Assembly (NCBI RefSeq): GCF_020805785.1
Contig: NZ_JAJGZV010000005.1
Location: forward strand, 186,001 to 250,000
Direction: 5' to 3'
DNA: 64,000 nucleotides
From: Flavobacterium chungbukense
GTDB taxonomy: Bacteria > Bacteroidota > Bacteroidia > Flavobacteriales > Flavobacteriaceae
In this document: positions 16,615-25,368 of the stretch, in pieces
How positions within the stretch are numbered: position 1 is the stretch's first letter
How the letters are laid out: every line of letters begins with the position of its first letter
Program-made: the position numbers and the translations under genes
The notes under the pieces: model-generated
What the model saw: the letters and a program-made list of their open reading frames with translations, nothing else
Database searches by the model: none
What the model was told of the DNA's origin: nothing

Positions 16615-16824
16615 ATGAGAAATTTATTAATGTTACTAGTAGCAGTTTTAGGAACAAGTGCAATGGTTCAAGCATTTCCAGCGAAAGCAGCAAAAGAAGT
16701 TGCAACAAAAGAAGTAAAAGCAACAAAACATCCTAAACACAAATCTTCTAAAAAAGCTAAAGCAGAAAAAACAGAAGCTAAAGCAGAAGCTCCAAAAACA
16801 GAAACTGCAAAAATGAATAAATAG
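16615..16824 (+). CDS. Small Lys/Ala-rich secreted protein (paralogue A)
   Basis: A 69-residue protein with a signal peptide (cleavage likely after MVQA, about residue 20). The mature part of about 49 residues consists mostly of Lys, Ala, Glu and Thr, so it should be soluble, basic and disordered. It is clearly related to the 62-residue protein at 19125 (shared AVLGT in the signal and the EAKAEAPK / EAVKAEAPK tail). A two-component system lies between the two genes. It resembles E. coli Asr in composition only; that protein is a Lys/His/Ala-rich periplasmic acid-stress protein. It has its own promoter and terminator. Function unknown. Confidence 0.75.
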   Translation: MRNLLMLLVAVLGTSAMVQAFPAKAAKEVATKEVKATKHPKHKSSKKAKAEKTEAKAEAPKTETAKMNK

Positions 16825-16900
16825 TATGTTTTTTGTTTTGTTTTCAGAAGATTGTATGAAGGCAAAACAGGAAGGATAATTATAAAGAATGCAGGTGTTA

Positions 16901-16931
16901 AAAGCTGATAAAGAAATTTGTCAGCTTTTTT
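16901..16931 (+). terminator. Terminator after paralogue A gene
   Basis: Stem AAAGCTGATAAA / TTTGTCAGCTTT, with one wobble pair, followed by T residues. Its core resembles the terminator after paralogue B. Confidence 0.75.
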
Positions 16932-17006
16932 CGTTAATATTTTAATAACGCATAATTTGGTTTTTTATAAATGATTACTTTTAATTGTGCTTAAACACGT
17001 TTGGTT

Positions 17007-17681
17007 ATGAATATTTTAATTGTCGAAGATAATCGAGAACTTGCATTAGAAGTTTATGATTTTTTGTGTAATGCAGGATATGTATGTAAAATTGCGCATA
17101 CTTGTGCTGATGCTTTAGAAGAATTCAACAGCAATGATTATAATGCCATGCTTCTCGATTTAGGGCTTCCGGACGGCGATGGTTTTGAGGTTTTACAAAC
17201 GGTCAGAAAGACAAAATCGAAAATGGCAGTAATTGTCTTAACGGCAAGAGGCGAACTAGACGACAGAATTAATGGTTTGCATCTCGGTGCCGATGATTAT
17301 TTGACCAAACCTTTTGCTCTAACCGAACTTAGCGCCAGATTATTTGCTGTTATCAGAAGAATTCATGGTTTTACTTTAAATAACCTTTCTATTAATGGTT
17401 TTGTTTTACAGCTTCAGGATTATAAAGTCAGTTTTAATGAGCAGCCAATTAATCTGACCAAAAAAGAATTTGATATTTTTCAATATTTGGTTTTGAATAA
17501 AAATCGGGTAATAACGCGTCTTCAGCTTACAGAACATATTTGGGGCGATATTTTAGAAGTCAACTCAGATTCTAATTTTATAGATGTTCATGTTCGAAAT
17601 CTTAGAAAAAAGTTGGACAAACACGCTCCCATAGATTGGTTTGAAACAGTTCGAAATGTCGGTTATCGTATAAATGAATAA
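17007..17681 (+). CDS. OmpR/PhoB-family response regulator
   Basis: A 224-residue two-component regulator. The receiver domain has the acidic pair (E7, D8), the phospho-acceptor D51 in LLDLGLPDGDG, and the conserved Lys in YLTKPF. A winged-helix DNA-binding domain fills about residues 128-224 (LTKKEFDIFQYLV, VDVHVRNLRKKL-like end). An ATG at 17007 was chosen over an in-frame TTG at 17001. It is co-transcribed with the histidine kinase 9 bp downstream. The two flanking small secreted protein genes share an 11-bp-spaced direct repeat at their promoters that this regulator very likely binds. Confidence 0.93.
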   Translation: MNILIVEDNRELALEVYDFLCNAGYVCKIAHTCADALEEFNSNDYNAMLLDLGLPDGDGFEVLQTVRKTKSKMAVIVLTARGELDDRINGLHLGADDYLTKPFALTELSARLFAVIRRIHGFTLNNLSINGFVLQLQDYKVSFNEQPINLTKKEFDIFQYLVLNKNRVITRLQLTEHIWGDILEVNSDSNFIDVHVRNLRKKLDKHAPIDWFETVRNVGYRINE

Positions 17682-17690
17682 TACATTCTT

Positions 17691-19025
17691 GTGAAAATAA
17701 AACATCAATTAGCCATTTTTAATGCACTGACAAGATTGTTGGTGATTTTGATTTTATGGCTGATGCTTCCTATTCTGGTTCAAAATGTGGTTTATCATCA
17801 CATTAATAATAGTCTTCTCGAAAAAAAGAAGAAATTTATAGAGCATTTAAATCAAGAGGAAATTAATGATTTTATAGAAAATCCTGATGATTCAACCGAA
17901 ACCTTTTCAGAATTTTCAACCCTTCATAGCGAATTTCTTGTTTTATCTCGTGTTCCGATAAAACCGCATCAGAAAAAAACAACTTTTACCAATGAGTTTC
18001 GTAAGATTGAAAATGAAGAAAGCGAATATCGAATTTTGCAACATCATTTTACTTACGAAGGCGAATATTATCAACTTGAAATCGGAAGCAGTTTGTCTGA
18101 AGTTAATGATTTGACTTTTGTGATTCGTTTCTTCATACTGATTGTTTTTGTCGTAATCTTGTTTATTACTTTTTTGGCCGATACCTTTTATATAGAATAT
18201 CTTCTCAAGCCATTTTATAAAATTATTGATACAAAAATCAGACGTGTAAACGAACCCGAAACATTTGATCACACTCCGATAAAAGCGCTTTCTCGAGATT
18301 TTAGAGAGTTAGATTTTGTTTTGAACCAGATGATGGATCGTATCTCGGAAGTTTTTAAAAAAGAAAAACAATTTATCTCTAATGTTTCGCATGAACTTCT
18401 AACGCCGATTGCGCTTCTAAAAACCAAGTTAGAGAATTTATTGCAAAATGAATCTTTAGATGACAATGCATTCGATAAAATTGCTGGTTCATTGAAGACA
18501 TTAGATATGCTCAAAAAAATCATTAATAATTTATTGTTGATTTCTAGAATAGATAATAATCAATATGAAGCCAATGAGGAAATTAATCTCAAAGAAATCG
18601 TTTCAGATTTACAAGAAGATCTTCAGGATCGTATTGACGACAGAGAAATTGAGTTTGTAAATAAAATGCAAAACAGTTTTGCCTTTTTAGGAAACAAAAC
18701 TTTAATTCATATTCTTATTTATAATCTAGTTACAAATGCCATAAAATATAATAAGCCAAATGGAAGTATTATCGTTGAAGATGGTTTTACAACAGATCAT
18801 TATTTTATTTTGGTAAAAGATTCTGGAATTGGAATGGACGAATCTCAATTGGAAAAAATATTTAGCAGATTTGCTAGAATTAGTTCAGATCAAGAAGGGC
18901 AGGGGTTAGGACTTGCTATTGCTCAAAGTATTGCTTCTTTTCATCATGTTGAAATTACAGTAGAGTCTGAATTAGGTAAAGGAACTTCTTTTGGATTGTG
19001 GTTTCAAAAGCCAATTAAAAGTTAA
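17691..19025 (+). CDS. Membrane sensor histidine kinase
   Basis: A 444-residue partner of the response regulator, starting at GTG. Two membrane segments (about residues 10-35 and 143-168) bracket a periplasmic sensing region of about 105 residues. A linker then leads to the HisKA domain with phospho-acceptor His234 in NVSHELLTPI. The ATPase domain has an N box (LVTNAIKYNKPNG), a G1 box (DSGIGMDE) and a G2 box (GQGLGLAIA). The signal is unknown and the periplasmic domain matches nothing I recognise. The gene pair is bracketed by the genes for two small secreted basic proteins, so an envelope stress input is plausible. Confidence 0.93.
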   Translation: MKIKHQLAIFNALTRLLVILILWLMLPILVQNVVYHHINNSLLEKKKKFIEHLNQEEINDFIENPDDSTETFSEFSTLHSEFLVLSRVPIKPHQKKTTFTNEFRKIENEESEYRILQHHFTYEGEYYQLEIGSSLSEVNDLTFVIRFFILIVFVVILFITFLADTFYIEYLLKPFYKIIDTKIRRVNEPETFDHTPIKALSRDFRELDFVLNQMMDRISEVFKKEKQFISNVSHELLTPIALLKTKLENLLQNESLDDNAFDKIAGSLKTLDMLKKIINNLLLISRIDNNQYEANEEINLKEIVSDLQEDLQDRIDDREIEFVNKMQNSFAFLGNKTLIHILIYNLVTNAIKYNKPNGSIIVEDGFTTDHYFILVKDSGIGMDESQLEKIFSRFARISSDQEGQGLGLAIAQSIASFHHVEITVESELGKGTSFGLWFQKPIKS

Positions 19026-19047
19026 AAATTTCCTGTAAGACTTTTTC

Positions 19048-19081
19048 TTCATTTTGTCTTCATTTTACGATTATATCTTTG
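19048..19081 (+). promoter_or_regulatory. Promoter with 11-bp-spaced TTCAT direct repeat (downstream small gene)
   Basis: TTCAT at 19048-19052 and 19059-19063, a 10-bp gap, then TATCTTTG at 19074-19081. Half-site sequence, 11-bp spacing and distance to the -7 box are identical to those at 16538-16571. Confidence 0.72.
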
Positions 19082-19124
19082 ACTTATAAATAATGAAATA
19101 ATAATAATCATAAAATTTAAAGTC

Positions 19125-19313
19125 ATGAAAAAATTAGCAATTTTAGCAGTAGCAGTATTAGGAACTTTCTCAATGGTAAATGCACAAACAGCTCCAGCTG
19201 CAACACCAACAAAAGAAGTAAAAGTCGCTAAACACGATAAAAAAGGAAACAAAAAAGCTAAAGGAGAGAAAAAAGCAGAAGCTGTAAAAGCAGAAGCGCC
19301 TAAAGCAAAATAA
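19125..19313 (+). CDS. Small Lys/Ala-rich secreted protein (paralogue B)
   Basis: A 62-residue protein with a signal peptide ending at VNAQ (about residue 21) and a mature chain of about 41 residues dominated by Lys and Ala, with no Cys and no aromatic residue. It is paralogous to the gene at 16615, and promoter and terminator are also alike, so the whole transcription unit seems to have been duplicated around the two-component system. It is probably a disordered periplasmic protein. Function unknown. Confidence 0.75.
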   Translation: MKKLAILAVAVLGTFSMVNAQTAPAATPTKEVKVAKHDKKGNKKAKGEKKAEAVKAEAPKAK

Positions 19314-19362
19314 AACAACATTACATGTTGAAGATTAAATAGTTTTAAAAAGGTTGGTAGGA

Positions 19363-19394
19363 AAAAAGCTGAAAGAGCCATCTTTCAGCTTTTT
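19363..19394 (+). terminator. Terminator after paralogue B gene
   Basis: Perfect 14-bp stem AAAAAGCTGAAAGA / TCTTTCAGCTTTTT with a 4-nt loop, ending in T residues. Confidence 0.88.
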
Positions 19395-19451
19395 CTATTT
19401 AATAGCGTTAAATTTTTTATAATAATAAGCGATAGGATTTTTATTCTTTGC

Positions 19452-19459
19452 TACTTTTG
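19452..19459 (+). promoter_or_regulatory. Promoter -7 box of the metallophosphoesterase gene
   Basis: TACTTTTG, an exact TAnnTTTG match, 16 bp before the ATG at 19476. No clear -33 element. Confidence 0.5.
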
Positions 19460-19475
19460 TTTAAAACTATAACAA

Positions 19476-20711
19476 ATGATCCTTCGTTTTGTAATTCTAT
19501 GCGCTCTTTTTCTATTTATTGAGTTCTATTCTTATCAAGCTTTTCGAACTTTAATTAAAGTGAGATGGGTTTTGGTTAGCTACCAAGTAATAAGTTTCTT
19601 GCTTTTATTGTTTATCATATATTCTTTTTCTCAAGTAGATCGTTCCGTTGGACAAACTAGACAATTTATGTTTACAACAGGTTTAATGTTGTTAATATAT
19701 GTGCCAAAAATTGTACTTACTTTGGTAATGTTCGGAGAAGATATTTTTAGAATCGGAGCTAGTATCTTGAACTATTTTGTTTACAATGCTCCTCGAAAAG
19801 AAATGATGCCTGATAGGCGAAAATTTGTAAGTCAGATTGCATTAGGCTTAGCGGCAATTCCTTTTTTATCTATAATTTACGGAATCCTTGAAGGAAAATA
19901 TAATTTTAAAGTAATCAAACAAACTATATTTTTTCCAGATCTGCCAGATGCCTTTGATGGTTTTAAAATCACTCAGATTTCGGATGTTCACAGTGGAAGT
20001 TTTGATAATCCAGAGAAAATAAATTATGCGATTGACCTAATAAATCAACAAGAATCAGATTTGATTTTGTTTACTGGAGATATTGTAAATACACATGCAA
20101 AAGAAATGCATCCTTGGTTGGAGACTTTTAATAGAATAAAAGAGTACAAGTATGGAAAGTTTGCAGTTTTAGGCAATCACGATTATGGCGAATATGTAAC
20201 ATGGCCTTCTGAAAAAGAAAAAGATGAAAATTTTCAAGAAATAAAAAAACTTTACGGTCAGATTGATTTCAAGCTCATGCTGAATGAACATACTTATATT
20301 CAGAAAGGTGATGATAAAATTGCGCTGATTGGAGTAGAGAATTGGGGTGTGAATTTTAAGAAAGCTGGAGATTTAAATAAAGCTTCAGAAAATGTGCATC
20401 AAGACGATTTTAAAATTTTGATGAGCCACGATCCAAGTCATTGGGATGCCGAAATTAAAGAACATCCAAAGAATTTCCATCTAACTTTCGCGGGTCATAC
20501 ACACGGTATGCAGTTTGGAATTGAAATTCCAGGATATTTCAAATGGAGTCTAGCACAATATATCTATAAACAATGGGCAGGCTTGTACGAAAATCTCGGA
20601 AGATACGTTTATGTTAATCGCGGATTTGGTTTTCATGCCTATCCTGGACGAGTTGGAATTATGCCTGAAATAACAGTGATTGAACTAAAAAAAGGCCGTA
20701 ATGTCGCTTAA
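19476..20711 (+). CDS. Membrane-anchored metallophosphoesterase (YaeI/calcineurin type)
   Basis: A 411-residue protein. About 115 N-terminal residues contain three to four membrane segments, and a basic stretch with RRKFVSQIALGLAAIPF leads into another hydrophobic segment. The catalytic domain has the full metallophosphoesterase metal-ligand set: ISDVHSG, FTGDIVN, LGNHDYG, MSHDP and AGHTHGMQ. Close relatives such as E. coli YaeI act on phosphodiesters or UDP-linked lipid precursors, but the substrate here is not known. It stands alone, with a thioredoxin-fold gene 73 bp downstream that has its own -7 box. Confidence 0.9.
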   Translation: MILRFVILCALFLFIEFYSYQAFRTLIKVRWVLVSYQVISFLLLLFIIYSFSQVDRSVGQTRQFMFTTGLMLLIYVPKIVLTLVMFGEDIFRIGASILNYFVYNAPRKEMMPDRRKFVSQIALGLAAIPFLSIIYGILEGKYNFKVIKQTIFFPDLPDAFDGFKITQISDVHSGSFDNPEKINYAIDLINQQESDLILFTGDIVNTHAKEMHPWLETFNRIKEYKYGKFAVLGNHDYGEYVTWPSEKEKDENFQEIKKLYGQIDFKLMLNEHTYIQKGDDKIALIGVENWGVNFKKAGDLNKASENVHQDDFKILMSHDPSHWDAEIKEHPKNFHLTFAGHTHGMQFGIEIPGYFKWSLAQYIYKQWAGLYENLGRYVYVNRGFGFHAYPGRVGIMPEITVIELKKGRNVA

Positions 20712-20784
20712 TTCGTTAAAAATGCTAAATTTGTATTATATTTAATTCTATTAATAGATTTAAAAACTTAAATTTTTTGGTTTT

Positions 20785-21087
20785 ATGTCAAAATTCGGAG
20801 AACTAATAAATGCTCAAGTTCCAGTGTTAATTGATTTTTACACCGATTGGAATGAATCTTCAGTTTCAATGCATCCTGTAATTAAGGATGTTGCGGCTGC
20901 GCTTGGCGATAAAGCCAAAGTAATCAAAATTGATGTAGATAAAAATCAGGAACTAGCAGAAGCACTTCGCATAAAAGGACTTCCAACTTTAATGATTTAT
21001 AAAGATGGGCAAATGATCTGGAGACAATCTGGAGAACTAGATGCGAATACAATAATAGGAATTGTTCAAGACCAATTCAACGTTTAA
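20785..21087 (+). CDS. Thioredoxin-fold protein lacking the CXXC active site
   Basis: A 100-residue single-domain thioredoxin-like protein without a signal peptide. The fold markers are present: VPVLIDFYTDW at the active-site strand and GLPTLMIYKDGQ with the cis-proline. The active-site Cys-x-x-Cys is replaced by Asn-Glu-Ser-Ser (WNESS, residues 22-26), and there is no cysteine anywhere in the protein. It therefore cannot do dithiol exchange and more likely acts as a binding or chaperone-like module. A TAAATTTG -7 box (20726-20733) precedes it. Partner unknown. Confidence 0.85.
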   Translation: MSKFGELINAQVPVLIDFYTDWNESSVSMHPVIKDVAAALGDKAKVIKIDVDKNQELAEALRIKGLPTLMIYKDGQMIWRQSGELDANTIIGIVQDQFNV

Positions 21088-21108
21088 ATAACTTCTTATT
21101 GATGTTAT

Positions 21109-21750
21109 TTAATGAATAATGTCAAACTTATATCCGTTTTCTTTTAAAAAATGAAGTGTTCTTGGTAAAGCAAATCTCAAATTTGGAGATGCCTTGATGC
21201 TATCATGAAAAACAATTACACTGCCTGATTTTACATTTTTGGTTACGTTTTCCAGACATTTTTCAGGAGTAATGCTTTGGTCGAAATCGGCGCTCAAAAC
21301 ATCCCACATTACTATTTTATAGCCTAATTTTCTTAGAACTTTAGATTGTGCTTTTTTGATTTTTCCGTAAGGAGGACGAAATAATAAACGGCGTGGCGCT
21401 TTTTCTTGTTCGTCTAGAACTTCTGCGCAGTTTTTTACGTTTTCAATATAATCGTTAGTATGGATTTTCCATCCATTTACATGGTTCATCGTATGATTGC
21501 CAATAGAATGCCCTTCTGTAATTAGTTTTTCGAATAAGGCAAGATTGGCTTTAATGTTTTTTCCGATGCAAAAAAAAGTAGCTTTTGCATCAAATTTTTT
21601 CAATTCAGATAAAACCCAATCTGTGATTTCTGGAGTTGGGCCATCATCAAAGGTTAAGTATATTTTCTTTTCATTGTTGGGAATGTCCCAGCAATATTTA
21701 GAAAATACCCTTTTAATGAATGAATTTGTTTTTACCCAATAAAAGCTCAT
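21109..21750 (-). CDS. Polysaccharide deacetylase family protein (NodB domain)
   Basis: A 213-residue carbohydrate esterase family 4 protein, probably an N-deacetylase of peptidoglycan or another GlcNAc polymer. The motifs are intact: motif 1 TFDDGPTP (Asp-Asp), motif 2 HSIGNHTMNH (zinc His pair), motif 3 RPPYGK, and later MWDV and FHDS. It has no obvious signal peptide, so its location is uncertain. It converges on the thioredoxin-fold gene with only 21 bp between stops, where a weak AAATAAC/GTTATTT hairpin lies. It follows the DUF2723 gene on the same strand after that gene's terminator. Confidence 0.9.
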   Translation of the reverse strand: MSFYWVKTNSFIKRVFSKYCWDIPNNEKKIYLTFDDGPTPEITDWVLSELKKFDAKATFFCIGKNIKANLALFEKLITEGHSIGNHTMNHVNGWKIHTNDYIENVKNCAEVLDEQEKAPRRLLFRPPYGKIKKAQSKVLRKLGYKIVMWDVLSADFDQSITPEKCLENVTKNVKSGSVIVFHDSIKASPNLRFALPRTLHFLKENGYKFDIIH

Positions 21751-21781
21751 CTGGAGTGGAATTTAATTGTTGTATAAAATT

Positions 21782-21822
21782 AAAAAATGCAGCGCTATTT
21801 ATCAAACAGTGCTGCATTTTTT
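21782..21822 (-). terminator. Terminator of the DUF2723 gene
   Basis: Minus-strand stem ATGCAGCACT / AGCGCTGCAT with T-tracts on both sides, in the 94-bp gap between the DUF2723 stop and the deacetylase start. Confidence 0.82.
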
Positions 21823-21844
21823 TAATTGTTAAAAATTTCGTATA

Positions 21845-24800
21845 TTATTCTTTTTCACGCCCAAAACGTTCAAAAATATTTACATACGTATTAAAAGTTG
21901 TTTTATGTTTAGCGTAAAAAGCATTGTCTTTGTTTTCCTGCATTACATGCAATAAACTTCTGTAGCGCTCAATATCTGTAATGATATCAATTGCAAGATC
22001 AGATTGATCAGAAGGAGTTAATGTGCTGTAATAGTTTAGGTTTTCTTTATACTTTTCAACTAATTTATTTAATAGGTCTTGTGCTTTCGCAGTTTCTCCA
22101 ACTTTGTAGTAGCCACCAGCAAAAGGTTCAACCAAAGAATAATAGCCATACTTTTCTAAAGGCAGTTTTGTCATTGCTAAATTAATTACTTTTTTAGCTT
22201 TATCAATTTTGCCTTCAGCAATAAGCTGATTCATTAATCTAGAAAGATTAGTACGGTAGGTAATGCTGTTTCTTCTTGTTTCAGGATCATGATAGATGTT
22301 TCCATTACTATTTCCCCAATCCCATTTCATTACAATATCATACATTTTTTCTGAATCAATTTGTCCCATATCTAATGGACCTCCATCTTTAGAAGGAGTA
22401 GTTTTTACAGGAACTAGTTTGTAAACCATTCCATCCAATTGTAAATAGTCTTTCAGCCATAAATAATCTTCGTCATCAAATGCGCCTCCACTAAAGTAAA
22501 TTGGTCTTTTCCAATTATTATTAGCTAAGATATCTAGCATCATCAAACGGTTTTTGTATAAAGCACTTCCTTTAATGTCAATATCTAAATAAGGAACAAT
22601 AGAATCATTGTATTTAGGATTAACAATTTTATTCTGAATGATAGCGTTTTTGTCAACATTCACTCTGATTTTATTTGTTGGGTAAAAATGAATTGTTTGC
22701 CCATTTTGCAATCCGACAGTTGATTTAGGATTTTTAATAAAATCAATGAAATCCTTAATATTCCAACGGGTATCAATTTTTTGAATGTAAGCTGTATAAT
22801 CTAAGTTGTCTCCTACGTATTGTTTGTGCTCAAAAGAAATAGGAAGCGGGTTAGATTCGTATGATTTAGCTTTCATTTGATCAATGTACCAATCTGTCAT
22901 GAACAAACTAGTGTTTACAATCTTAACGTCTGTTCTAAAATGCTCAATTTCTTGCGCATACCAAAGAGGGAAGGTGTCATTATCTCCGATTGTAAATAAA
23001 ATGGCATCTTTGTCACAAGAACTTAAATAAGCTTTTGCCATTGCAACTGCTGTGTATCTGCCAGATCTATCGTGATCGTCCCAGTTTTGAGAGGCCATTA
23101 AAATAGGAGCAGCAAGTAAACTTCCTGCAATAATAACTGGTCCCGCAATTTTAGGTGCCAGATATTTTTGAATACTTTCATAGAGCGAATAAACTCCAAA
23201 TCCGATCCAAATCGCAAAGACGTAAAACGAACCTACAAGGGCGTAATCTCTTTCACGAGGTTCAAAAGGTCTTTCGTTTAGGTATATTTTTAGCGCAATT
23301 CCTGTAAATAAAAATAAAGCTAAAAGCACATAGAAGCTTTTCAAATCTTTATTTGCATGATACATTAAACCAATTAAACCTAATATAAATGGAAGGAAAT
23401 AATAAGCATTTCTTCCTTTATTGTTTAATACATCTGAAGGTAAGTTGTCTTGAGAACCTAAATGAATAGAATCTAAAGCTTTAATACCGCTGATCCAGTT
23501 TCCATCCAAGTTGTCATATTTACCCTGAATATCATTTTGACGACCAACAAAGTTCCACATTAAATATCTCCAGTACATGTATCCGAATTGATATTCAAAC
23601 ATAAAACTAAAATTGTCAGCAACAGAAGGTTTTTCAATAAGTAAATATTGACCGTAACTTCTTAAGAATTTAACATAGCCCTCGTTGTCAATTTGTTTTT
23701 GTGCGTAGGCTTTTCTGAATTCAGAAATCGTTTTTTCAACTTCGTTGCGTAATTGAGCGGTAGCTTTGTTGTATTCATCTTCACTCAGTTGGCTCGCATC
23801 GATTCCGTATTTTGCCAAATCGTCATCATAATCGTAATTTGGGTTGATTCGGAATTTAGGAGGATTTGTAAAGTTGATATAGTTTTGAATGTGTGGTGTT
23901 TCGGTACTCCACATTCTAGGAAGAACTGTTTTCTGATTGTCATCAGAATTTTGTTCCGCATTTTTATAATTGTTGGTAATAATATATTTACCTGTTTTAT
24001 AATCTCTCTCGTAGTTGGGTTTTTTATCCGAGTAAGGATTTTTTGCGTCAAGTCCAGCGAAAACTTCAGTGTATTGCGGTCCATAAAACAAAGGGTTCAC
24101 GCCATATTGTTCACGATTGTAATAAGCAAGAACCTCGGTAGCATCAGAAGGTTTATTTTCGTTAATTACTGTATTGGCATTAGCACGAACAGGAAGCATT
24201 ATCCAAGTTGAGAAACCAATTAAAATGAATAATACACATAAGATTATGGTGTTGTAAAATATTAAACCTTTTTGTTTAGTATATTTTAATCCGAAATAGA
24301 AAAAGGCAATAAATAATAGTGCAACAAATATAGTTCCTGAGTTAAATGGAAGTCCCATACTGTTTACCATGAAAATTTCAGTTTTTCCGAAAAATGCCAT
24401 AGTTAGTGGAAGAAGTAATTTGAAAATAAATAACAAAATTCCAATAACAACTACGTTGGCAATAAGGAAATTTTTAATAGTAACTTTTTCGTAGTGTTTA
24501 AAATAGTATAGAAATCCAATTGAAGGAATTGTTAGAAGAGCCATAAAGTGAACTCCAAAAGAAAGACCAACAACGAGTGAAATGATTAACAACCATTTGT
24601 TTCCTTTCGGTTTATCCATATCTTGTTCCCAGCGTAAACCAAGCCAGAAAAGCAATGCAATTAATAATGATGCCATTGCATAAACTTCGGCTTCAACTGC
24701 ATTAAACCAGAAACTGTCAGAAAATGTATAAGCTAGTGCTCCTACAAAAGAGCTTCCTAAAATAACAATTGAATTGTTTTGGTCAATCTCTGCAAAACGA

Positions 24801-25123
24801 GCCACAATCTTTTTTAAGATCATAGAAGAAGACCAGAACATAAATAATATAGTAAATGCGCTAGAGAAAACAGACATCATGTTAACCATTAGAGCAACAT
24901 GCTGAGCATCTATTGCAAACATTGCGAAAAATGCGCCCATCATTTGAAAAAGTGGAGCTCCTGGTGGGTGACCAACTTCAAGTTTAGCTGCGGTAGCAAT
25001 ATATTCTCCGCAATCCCAAAAACTCATTGTAGGTTCAACTGTTAAAGTGTAAGTAATTAAAGCGATTGCAAATGCAAACCAACCAATAATTGTATTCCAT
25101 TTATTGAAATTGAATTGTGCCAT
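21845..25123 (-). CDS. DUF2723 (TMEM260-like) membrane protein
   Basis: A 1,092-residue protein with a multi-spanning N-terminal half and a long soluble C-terminal part. The N-terminal signature MSFWDCGEYIATAAKLEVGHPPGAP (shown here as its parts SFWDCGEYI and VGHPPGAPLF) identifies the DUF2723 family. The family includes human TMEM260, a protein O-mannosyltransferase, and Bacteroidota members are thought to be GT-C-type glycosyltransferases. Helical repeat-like sequence is present at about residues 960-1090. It is monocistronic, with a terminator downstream. A role in protein or envelope glycosylation is inferred from the family only. Confidence 0.85.
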   Translation of the reverse strand: MAQFNFNKWNTIIGWFAFAIALITYTLTVEPTMSFWDCGEYIATAAKLEVGHPPGAPLFQMMGAFFAMFAIDAQHVALMVNMMSVFSSAFTILFMFWSSSMILKKIVARFAEIDQNNSIVILGSSFVGALAYTFSDSFWFNAVEAEVYAMASLLIALLFWLGLRWEQDMDKPKGNKWLLIISLVVGLSFGVHFMALLTIPSIGFLYYFKHYEKVTIKNFLIANVVVIGILLFIFKLLLPLTMAFFGKTEIFMVNSMGLPFNSGTIFVALLFIAFFYFGLKYTKQKGLIFYNTIILCVLFILIGFSTWIMLPVRANANTVINENKPSDATEVLAYYNREQYGVNPLFYGPQYTEVFAGLDAKNPYSDKKPNYERDYKTGKYIITNNYKNAEQNSDDNQKTVLPRMWSTETPHIQNYINFTNPPKFRINPNYDYDDDLAKYGIDASQLSEDEYNKATAQLRNEVEKTISEFRKAYAQKQIDNEGYVKFLRSYGQYLLIEKPSVADNFSFMFEYQFGYMYWRYLMWNFVGRQNDIQGKYDNLDGNWISGIKALDSIHLGSQDNLPSDVLNNKGRNAYYFLPFILGLIGLMYHANKDLKSFYVLLALFLFTGIALKIYLNERPFEPRERDYALVGSFYVFAIWIGFGVYSLYESIQKYLAPKIAGPVIIAGSLLAAPILMASQNWDDHDRSGRYTAVAMAKAYLSSCDKDAILFTIGDNDTFPLWYAQEIEHFRTDVKIVNTSLFMTDWYIDQMKAKSYESNPLPISFEHKQYVGDNLDYTAYIQKIDTRWNIKDFIDFIKNPKSTVGLQNGQTIHFYPTNKIRVNVDKNAIIQNKIVNPKYNDSIVPYLDIDIKGSALYKNRLMMLDILANNNWKRPIYFSGGAFDDEDYLWLKDYLQLDGMVYKLVPVKTTPSKDGGPLDMGQIDSEKMYDIVMKWDWGNSNGNIYHDPETRRNSITYRTNLSRLMNQLIAEGKIDKAKKVINLAMTKLPLEKYGYYSLVEPFAGGYYKVGETAKAQDLLNKLVEKYKENLNYYSTLTPSDQSDLAIDIITDIERYRSLLHVMQENKDNAFYAKHKTTFNTYVNIFERFGREKE

Positions 25124-25317
25124 ATTTAGGTGTTAAAAATTTGAATGTTTTCTATCCTACAAAGAAAATGTTTTTTTATGTAAAGAATCGAGCATTAACA
25201 AAAAAATCTATAAAACTATCAGGAGATAGTAATTTGTTGTATATGAAGTGTTTTGAATGATGAAGGGAATTTTAAAGTAAAAAAAAGCTAAAAAAAATAT
25301 TTTTTTTAGCTAAAAAG

Positions 25318-25348
25318 TTTGCACAAACTAAATAAAGCCTTAAATTTG
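25318..25348 (+). promoter_or_regulatory. Promoter of tRNA-Gln copy 1
   Basis: TTTG (25318-25321), 19 bp, TAAATTTG (25341-25348), an exact Bacteroidota promoter pattern. Confidence 0.75.
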
Positions 25349-25368
25349 CACTCGCTTAACAGCACTGC

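Noticed and set aside
21086..21110. Hairpin AAATAAC/GTTATTT between convergent stops as a terminator
   Set aside because: Too AT-rich and short to be confident; mentioned only in the deacetylase entry.
23753..24211. 152-residue plus-strand frame inside the DUF2723 gene
   Set aside because: Lies wholly opposite a well-supported gene, has no recognisable domain, and its composition reflects the reverse complement of coding sequence.
25124..25310. Possible small gene between the DUF2723 start and the tRNA genes
   Set aside because: No open frame with a plausible start and no conserved motif; AT-rich promoter-type DNA only.
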